From positions 21,283,484 to 21,347,483 of the forward strand of contig JAJQOW010000014.1 in assembly GCA_037975125.1 (NCBI GenBank): a stretch of 64,000 nt of DNA, in the 5' to 3' direction. Below are positions 46,301 through 55,300 of this stretch, piece after piece (within the stretch, counting starts at the first letter, position 1; each line of letters opens with the position of its first letter). The position numbers and the translations under genes were made by a program. The notes below the pieces were generated by a model. That model searched no databases. It was not told where the DNA came from and saw only the letters and a program-made list of their open reading frames with translations. The stretch is from Latrodectus hesperus. Taxonomy: Eukaryota; Arthropoda; Arachnida; Araneae; Theridiidae.

Positions 46301-49300
46301 GAAAAGAAAATTTCTTTTCACGATTCATTTCTGCATTCACTGTCATAGGAGGAATAGTTTTAGCGCATGAAGTGATAGTAAAGTTTTTACGAGTTTGATA
46401 ATATATAAATGTAGGATGAGATAAAAAAAAAAAAAACGTCAATATGGAGAAAATGTTTCAATTTTTCTGGCTCCTTTTCCTCACATATGAACAAAACAAA
46501 AGTCACCAATAAATAAAAAATCAATAAACAAAATAAAAAAATATTATTTTATTGCCCATAATATTAAAAAAAACATATTGCTCTTATACTGTGCAAATTA
46601 TTTCATTTGCTAGCGAAATAATTATTTTATTACTAGTGATGTAATTCATTGATTATTATATAAAGGGAATAAATAATAAATTACATTATATACTAAAGAA
46701 AAAAACAGATATATTATCGAAATAAAAAAAATTTTAGGCAGTGATAAGTATTCCGTTAAATATCGCTACATTAAGATGAATAGGAAAATATAGCTTTGTA
46801 AATCATTTGATATTTCGTTGACGGCATTTTGCCTTTAGATAAGGTATTGTCACTCTAATTATTTTTTGCTAATGAGTGTTACTTCGACAACAACTCACAA
46901 ACAGCAAACAAACGACTCACGACAAGCATTTTAAAATGCTTTCCGAACAACATTAAACACACCACCAAAATTTGGAATTAAAACCAATCTGTAACAAAGG
47001 TCATCAGAAATTCGATTTTTAAATACTATTTAAAACATATTTAAAAATATTAAGGCATATATTTTCAGATTTACAAAATAAATATTTAAAACACATTTAT
47101 TTTGTAATATTTAAAGCCAGCCAGAAAATATTAATGGTCTGGTCCTTAAAAATGTTTAAAAGAGAATTTTAAATTTAATAACACAACATTCTATATTTCC
47201 CACTGTATCATCAATATAATTCAATTTAAAAAAAACTTTCCTTATTTTAAATCGACAATTAGTTTCTTTTAAATAAACAAATGTATAATTTTATAATTAG
47301 AAAACAAGATTTTAAATGCTAAACACGTTAACAATACTTCTTTAAATGAGTTTAAATCTTATTTTCTAATCAAGATATTAACACAGAACTAACATTAAAA
47401 TGGAAAAAAATAGAAACTGTACCTCTTCTTAACCTAGATTTTCTTCGGACTCTGGATCTTTGACTTCGTCTTCTATACAGAAGAGTTTTCATAGCCATTA
47501 TATGTTGGGTGGAAAGTTTTAACTGTTTTCAACACTTAATGTTTCCACAAAAACTACAATCGAATAGTTAACAAAATATTCTAAATTACTTTCATTTATT
47601 TACCGAGCAGTAATCAATAAAAAATTATCCATCTCATAATGCATCTTTATTTCCAGATGATCAGTGGCGTATAGATTGAGAAAGTTATCCTTGAATGGTA
47701 CATACAAATGTTGATCTTCGCAAAAACTATCGAGGTTTTGATCAAGGCCACAAAGGGCAGTTAGAGATCACATTTGACAAAAGAACTTCCAGAGAACACG
47801 AACACTTAAATGCGGTCGCATGTTACATGTTCAGAGTACAATACTTTCCCCTCTTCAAGGCGACGACTGTCGTTTGGAACAAAACGAACAAGAGGAGATT
47901 AAAAGGAAAAGCAGATAAGAAAAGAGTGTCGCCCAGGCTGTGGAAAGATCCAATTAAAAAGCAGACACGACCTTTAAAGATACGTTACAGGCAGTTGGCG
48001 ATTTTTACAGAAACCAACGAAGCGGATCGGCATGCGAAGTACAGAGGTACTTTAAGCGATTATGAACGTTATACTAGGGATTGCAAGGGAATCATTTACT
48101 TCACCAAATACCTCAAAAGATTTGCACATAATGGTCCATCTTTGGAGGATGAACTTAAATTTGTTTCATTAAGTATCAAAATGATTTATCGAACTAATAA
48201 GTCATGAGTCGAAGCATACGAAGAATTGAGAATATGCAAATGTCAAGGGTAAAAAAACTGCAGTCTTTTTATGATAACATATTGCTACCAAAATATCTTG
48301 CTCAAAGCAGACATAATATTTTCTGAGCAGAATCCAAATTTATTAGGATCACATCTAACAATAGAAGCAATAATATCCGTGATAAATGTATAAATAAAAC
48401 AATCTGAATGTCTGCTTCTAGAATAAACAGAAACCAAAGAAATAATACATGACTAAACTTCAGAAGTATCGCAATAACTTCAATTCCAAGTCATTTATCT
48501 CATAATTGTCTTATCGAATGTTCTTAGAATGTAGTTAATTTTATTTTTGTATGCGTTCAAAATATGTATCTACCACTATTACTAATGCTCTTTTTCCCCA
48601 AGAGCTCATTTATGAATCTCGAACACACAATTCCAAATTCTTTTTTTCCATCTAGTACGAAGTAATAGTTTGCGTTACTCGAAATGGCGGGAGTAGCATA
48701 AACGGATTAAAAATCGAACTGCGTTTTCGGGAAGTGTGTCTTCCTTCGAGCGTGACTAAAGGATCGGAAGGGATAAGGTTTTGAAAACACATAAGCCGAA
48801 AACATCACGCCCAGAAAAATATTGGCGTTTGGACGAAAGTAATCCAAGAGAGGAGGCAAAAGTGGAGATAACTTCTTAACGGTGGCACGTGACATCCACA
48901 AAAATTCCAAATGGATCGAAGAAACAGTGTAGATCACGCATCGAATTTCCAGATGTCTTCTTGAATGTTACTGGTTCAAAAACTTACATGCTAGAAATTT
49001 AATATTTAAGCATTTTCCGACTTTTTTAAAATTCTTATAAAGAATTCTATATAATATAAATTGATGATATGATATTAGAATCAGCAAAAATAAACTATCG
49101 TTGAATATAACAATATAATTTTTGTATAATATCTTCTTTAAACAGGAATTTTCTGGTGCTACATAGGTAGTACTTTCATAAAAGCTTCCTTGAAAAAACA
49201 AATCGCACGACACAGCACCGATAAATTATTTCATGGCGACACAAGGCACTTGACAACACATAATCCAAAAAGGAATATCACAAAAAATTCAGTCTCAAGC

Positions 49301-52300
49301 TGAAGAGCGAGCAGACCACCATCTTCACACTAACAGGAGATAGCGAATGATTACGGCAAAATAAACACAAGCTGGAAGATGAGAACCCTTGAGCCATTTT
49401 TGCCTAGTCGAAAAAAGGATGGTGCAACTTGTGAAACCTGCTCTTCCACGGCATCCGCCCAATCAATGGATGGGGATGCCATGCTGATGGGGGCATCCCA
49501 ACAACCTTGGCCTTGGACGGCCTACAATGGGTTACTTGGTCACTCGATCACCATGAACACTGTTACAGTTACAAAACTTAGCTGATGAATCCATTAAAAA
49601 AAAAGGTTTTAGACACATGCAGGTTAATCTACATAATACTATTAAAATAGTTAATGAAATTATATTCGCACGGTTTCCAAAAGGAAAATGAATGTGAATC
49701 GATTTTCGGTTTGATGTGAATTGATTTTTGGACTCGTTTTGAAAAGAGAGAGAAACGGAAAATAGTGATGGCATTTAATCGATAATCCTCTGAATAGAAT
49801 TCCATTCGATTCCGAAAGCTAAGTCTCACCGAAATCAATTTTTCTTTTCATAAATACAAGAAAAGGTCTGCATAGAAAATATTTAAAAAATTGATATAGG
49901 CTAGTTAAAAGAAAAAAAAAGTATCGATTTTATTAGTTTCATTTCGGTTATTATATGATAAGCACGAAAACTAATTACTAATGCATACAGGAACAAAATT
50001 CCTAGCGTTTCTAATCTCGTGGATTCTTATCATGCAAATGCTTTGGAATTTTGTGTAATTATCGGCACTATGTCACATAAATTCCATGTTAAAATGCAAT
50101 TTTCTATACGTAAAGCAAACATAAAATCACATAGAAAAAGAGATGAATGTGGGCACGGGTTTATTTTATCTATCTCAGGGCTTCTTAAACTATGGGTCGC
50201 GACCCCATTTGGGGTCGCGTAGCAAAATTCTGGGGTCGCGAGAGATAAAAATACAATTTAACAGAAAATGTTTTTTAACTTGTAAAATTATTGTTATAAA
50301 GATAAAATAACAATTATCGTAGATAAATATATCATAAAATCTTCTAGTTCGGAAAGATTGTTTGTACCTGCATTTCTATTAAGAGTATTATAATACTCTT
50401 AATAGAAATGCAGGTACAAACCGAAAAACCGAAATGATCCTGAGAAATATTATCAACAAAATTTCTAGGTATTATTGCTGAAGAAACTATATAAACATTT
50501 CGTTTTATTCTCATTTAGCCATTGTTTGATTGTGAACGAAGTGCATGTTATTCCGAATTTGTCAGTTTAAAAAAATTTTTCCATTTATACTCGTATATTG
50601 TTGGATCTACCACCAGCCAGTTAATTGAATTTATTTTTTTTATCAGTGAAAGTAGTAGTGTTAAGAAAATACAAGTTAAAAGAAAAGCCCTTGACTGAAT
50701 TTTGGATCAGAACTAGAACTGAATTTCCCACAATCGCTGATATGGCGTTAAATGTACTTCTGCCATTCAACACCACATATTTATCTGGAGTTACTTTCTC
50801 AGCTTTAACACATATTAAATCCCAATATCGTTCAGCGTTAAAAAATGTGTAAGAGGTCTTACGTCCAGCAGTTTCAAACATTCCACCAAGATTTGATTTG
50901 TTATGCAATAAAAAACAGGCACATCCATCTCATTAAATTTTTAACTTATACTTTAATTTAATACTTACCACGCAACTACTTGAATATATTCGAGAGAATT
51001 AAGACGGTCAGAATCCACTTTTATTTTTGAAACTATAATAAATACAATTTTATATAACTTTTTGCGCAATTTTTAATTTTAGATTTTTGTATGTTTCAAA
51101 ACGAATTCTAAACTTATATATTTTTATATGTTTATGTATATTGTTACCCAATAAATAAATCATCAAAAAAATATTAATTTATTTTTCTTTTATATTTGTA
51201 TGGGGTCGTCAAGAAACTCGCAATCATAAATGGGGTCCTGAATTACAAAAGTTTAAGAAGCCCTGATCTATCTATATTTTTAGAGAAAAACTCCTTTCAA
51301 ACGCTGGGTAATTTATAAAAATGTATGTTTATGGCAGATATTCGGCATATTTTGATGGCAAATTAAAAGCAATATTTGCAAATTAATCATATTTAATCGA
51401 ATCATAAAATAGGAAAACGATCGAATTATTTTTTATAACAGAAAGTTTCTAATGGAAATCATTAATTCTCACATTCTCATTTACTACTTTTTCTGGCATT
51501 ATTTATATAATGCATTATTTAAAAGGAAAGATTTTTTTCAAAGAGCAATGAAACTATCTTAGAGAAATCACATTATATATTTTATAATTTCATAGTAAAA
51601 TTGAAGGGGGGGAAGTATGATTGCAAACCTCTCTATCTCTCTCACACACTCACACAAAATGGAAAAAAGTTTATATTAAATGTACGCGAATAAATGACAC
51701 AACTTAAGCAGAAATAAAATCTTTAGAATAGTTAATAGCAACATTAAGATTAAGAAAAGATAAAATAGGTCAATTCGAAAATACATTTTTTTAAGGTTTT
51801 GGTGGAACTTAAAGAAAAAATATATTTTTTAAATAGAGAGAGGAGAGAGAATATAACAATTACAATTTTTCTCTCCTTTCCCTTTATTATTAATTAACGC
51901 AGTAATAAAATTGAATGGAACTATAAAAAATGTACTTTCCCTGTTATTTATAAACTAAACGGAAAATTTAATTTTCAATCAAATTTAATTTTTACAGTAG
52001 AAATTCTAAATAATACTTCCAAACAAACAGGAATTTAACATTTGAATTTTTAAATTACTCTATTTTTATTACATTTGAAATTAGAGATCCTCAGAGCATT
52101 TACCTTGGTGCTCCAAATGTAACAACGAATTTCAAAATTGACATTAAATTATTATAAGAAATTTCTAGTGATAAAATATAAAATTTTTAATAATTATATT
52201 CGAAATATTTTAAATAATTTATACATTCACTTTACTTATATTTAAATAATGCTATATTTGAAAGAAAAAAAGCTTCAAAATATAATATCACATTTTAAAC

Positions 52301-55300
52301 TTTTTTGAATCCATTGTAGTTTCTGTGTATAAAAAACGATTAGATTGACGTTTGGCAAAGAATTATTCCAAGTTCTAAATCTAAATCTCCAATGCGCACT
52401 TTTAAAAATTCAATATAAAATAAGTTAATAATTATATTATGACACAAAAATTGCATACAAAATATAATGAAAATTGATGGGTTAAAATCTGGAGTTAACA
52501 TCTAGTTCACCCGCATGGCAGCTGAAGCCTGGATCTTAAACCGTGCTTATAACCTAAATTTATAAATCAGACCCGTTTCTGATCAATTATGAAAGCATAC
52601 CTGTGTGGTAACTAAATGATGCATTTTTATAAACTTATTTTGAGATAAAAACGTGTTTCATAACTGTAGGGATATACATTTAATCTATTACACAAATCCT
52701 CGGTGGAAATATTTTAAAATCCAAGTCTAGATACGTGTTCTATAGAAAAGAAATGGCGGGAAACTTGAATACACTTCTCGCCGCTATTCGCAACGCACAG
52801 ACAGCCTTTTTGCTTTCATAACCTTAACTTCTCCCTAACCTTGCACAGAGCAAATCTTGATTCTTTTCTTCCTCCCTTCATTTATTGTGAGATGCGGAAA
52901 AGGTCAGCTAGGTATGGGTAGAGTTCAGCAAAATGGGAGGATCGTTTCTTGACCTCTCTCGCGACCTCTCCACAACAAAGAAAATGCAAAATATTTTCTT
53001 TTCTTGGAGGAGGAAAAAAACCCGCCCTTACCTGATGGAGGAGCAGCGATTTTCTGCATTAGGCGTTGGGATAGTTTTTATAGGGCATTTCAGTTACTAT
53101 TATATACAATTAAAATCTATAGTTTGACTGCAAAAGCGGTGCAACTTCCTACAGAAGAGACTATACCGCCTACAAGCGCATTTCCATTGTTCTAGGACAA
53201 AACAATCTATATTCGCTCGGCAACATCGTTCCGGCGATCACACCCATTTTGGCGAATTTTCTCTTATTTCTTGAAAAACAGCACGTCACGTGACACCCGA
53301 GTTAAATATTTAAATCAGCTAAAAGCTGTAGGTAGACTAGTTGAATAAAATATTTTTTCCATGTAAGGTATTAAATTATTATACGTATGAATATGGTTAA
53401 GGATAGTAAAAAAATTGCAAACAGACAACACACAGCAGCGAAATTAACTTTTTCCTAAAACAGTAAACATAATGCTTAATACAAATCCTAGCTTTTTAAT
53501 GTGAAAAGTGCAGAAATAACAGATTACAATAAACAAAACTGGAGAATATAATGATACACAAGTTACATACTAAAAATAAATGGGAAAACACATTTAAATA
53601 AAACGTAAGGAATATACTTTTCAGTCCTATTTAAATATAATCTGTTAAGAATTCTTAAAATGACATCTGCAACTTTAACATTAGAATTTTTAACTATTGG
53701 AAAACATTCTGTTAGCAATTGAAGCGATAAAAGAAAAAAAATCATATAAATCTGTCACTACATTACTCATTACTATAGCAAACAATTTAACCTTGACGAG
53801 CCTGTTCACACGAAACCGAATTAGACAAATATTATATACTGATAGTTCTGATGCGATAAATTTCTTTATCGCATCAGAACTTTCCTATTTTAACATCACA
53901 CGAGGGAAATTCCTTTTTAATTACACATATCATTGCAGTTTACATCAACAGAAAGTGAAAAATAGAAGCTTTGTACAGCAAAACATTAGTAGAATGGTTA
54001 TGCATATTATTTCGAATACAGGTTTATAATAATTATAACACAGAAAAACAATTTTTTATAATATATCTTTAAAAGCACTCTGAATTTTTCGTTGGGGGTA
54101 TAATGATATGTGAGTATGGGATTCCTTGGATCGTTGGGAATCGGTAATCGCGAACCGTGAAAGGTACGAAAGAGTAAAATCCTCATCAACAGAAGTATTC
54201 TACTTTAATGTGAAAAGGTGAGTGAGATTTCTTTGAATTGATATCTGCTTTGCAGTTTATTTACTGCCCTTCTCCATACCGCGGGAATTTTTTTTTTTTT
54301 TTTTTTTACGGATACAATGATACTCAATGTTGCCACCCCAACATGAAAACAACATTAAAAGAATAAATAAAAAACACAGAATGAGGCAAGAATAAATAAA
54401 CGAACAAAAGTAAGAAAGAAAAAAAAATATCCGGAACTTCGCGCTGTTGCATTATACTTCCAAACTTCGACGTAATGCGGGTGGTAGTTGGCAAAAAAAA
54501 ACTGAGCAAACCGCCGTGACTGATGACGTCATATATAACCATGGAAACACTAACTCCAACAATTCCCAAACAACTAAATTTCATGTTGGGAGACGGAAGT
54601 TACAAGCCACCTCCGCTCGCTTATTTATTTATATTGGAAGCTTGACTTGTGTTACCGATATTAAAGTTGGAAGAGGGTTTTCGTGGGGTAATTCCTCTGG
54701 GATTTAGATGGGACCCGTCTTAACAAAGAGAAACTGAATCGTAAATATACGCATCTTTGAGGGAGTAGCAAACGAGGTAAATGGCATGAATAAATAAACG
54801 GGAAATGCCAGCTTTGCTGAAAGCTGCGTTGCTGCCTTCTTTTTTTTTTAACCGGCTAATAGAAATTTTATTCGGATGCTGGAACAACACAATTTATCAG
54901 AAAAAGTCCAAATTAAATCTCAACCTCGGTACAAGTTTATTTACCATGAGGAACGCTCGCCAAAATTACATACTTTTTACTTATTTCTTTTATAAAATAG
55001 GATCTCAACAAACACGCTCAAATAAGATTTTTTTTACATCTTGTAAAACTGAGGAAGAAACTTCTTTAGTAAATCACAGATGAATGATAATAAAAAAATT
55101 TTAAGGGCAGTTTTTCAAGTATACATATAAAAATAAATTCAGAAAAAATAACTGTCTTTCACTCCCCAAAGATGGCATTACTAATTAAAAAAGTTCTTAA
55201 AATTTCTTTAGTGACCTTCACAATTTTTAAACTACTTAAGCCACTTTACATATTGCAAGTGAATTAAATAATTTTATGTTTATTCTACATTCAACACATG

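Larger units (their letters stand above)
50168..51273 (+). mobile_element. hAT DNA transposon, non-autonomous or decayed
   Basis: Element 50176..51265 (1,090 bases) has perfect 16-bp terminal inverted repeats CAGGGCTTCTTAAACT and is flanked by identical 8-bp target duplications ATCTATCT (50168..50175, 51266..51273), both diagnostic of hAT. The interior encodes only the C-terminal dimerisation part of the transposase. The subterminal GGGTCGCGACCCC is a further inverted repeat. Confidence 0.95.
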
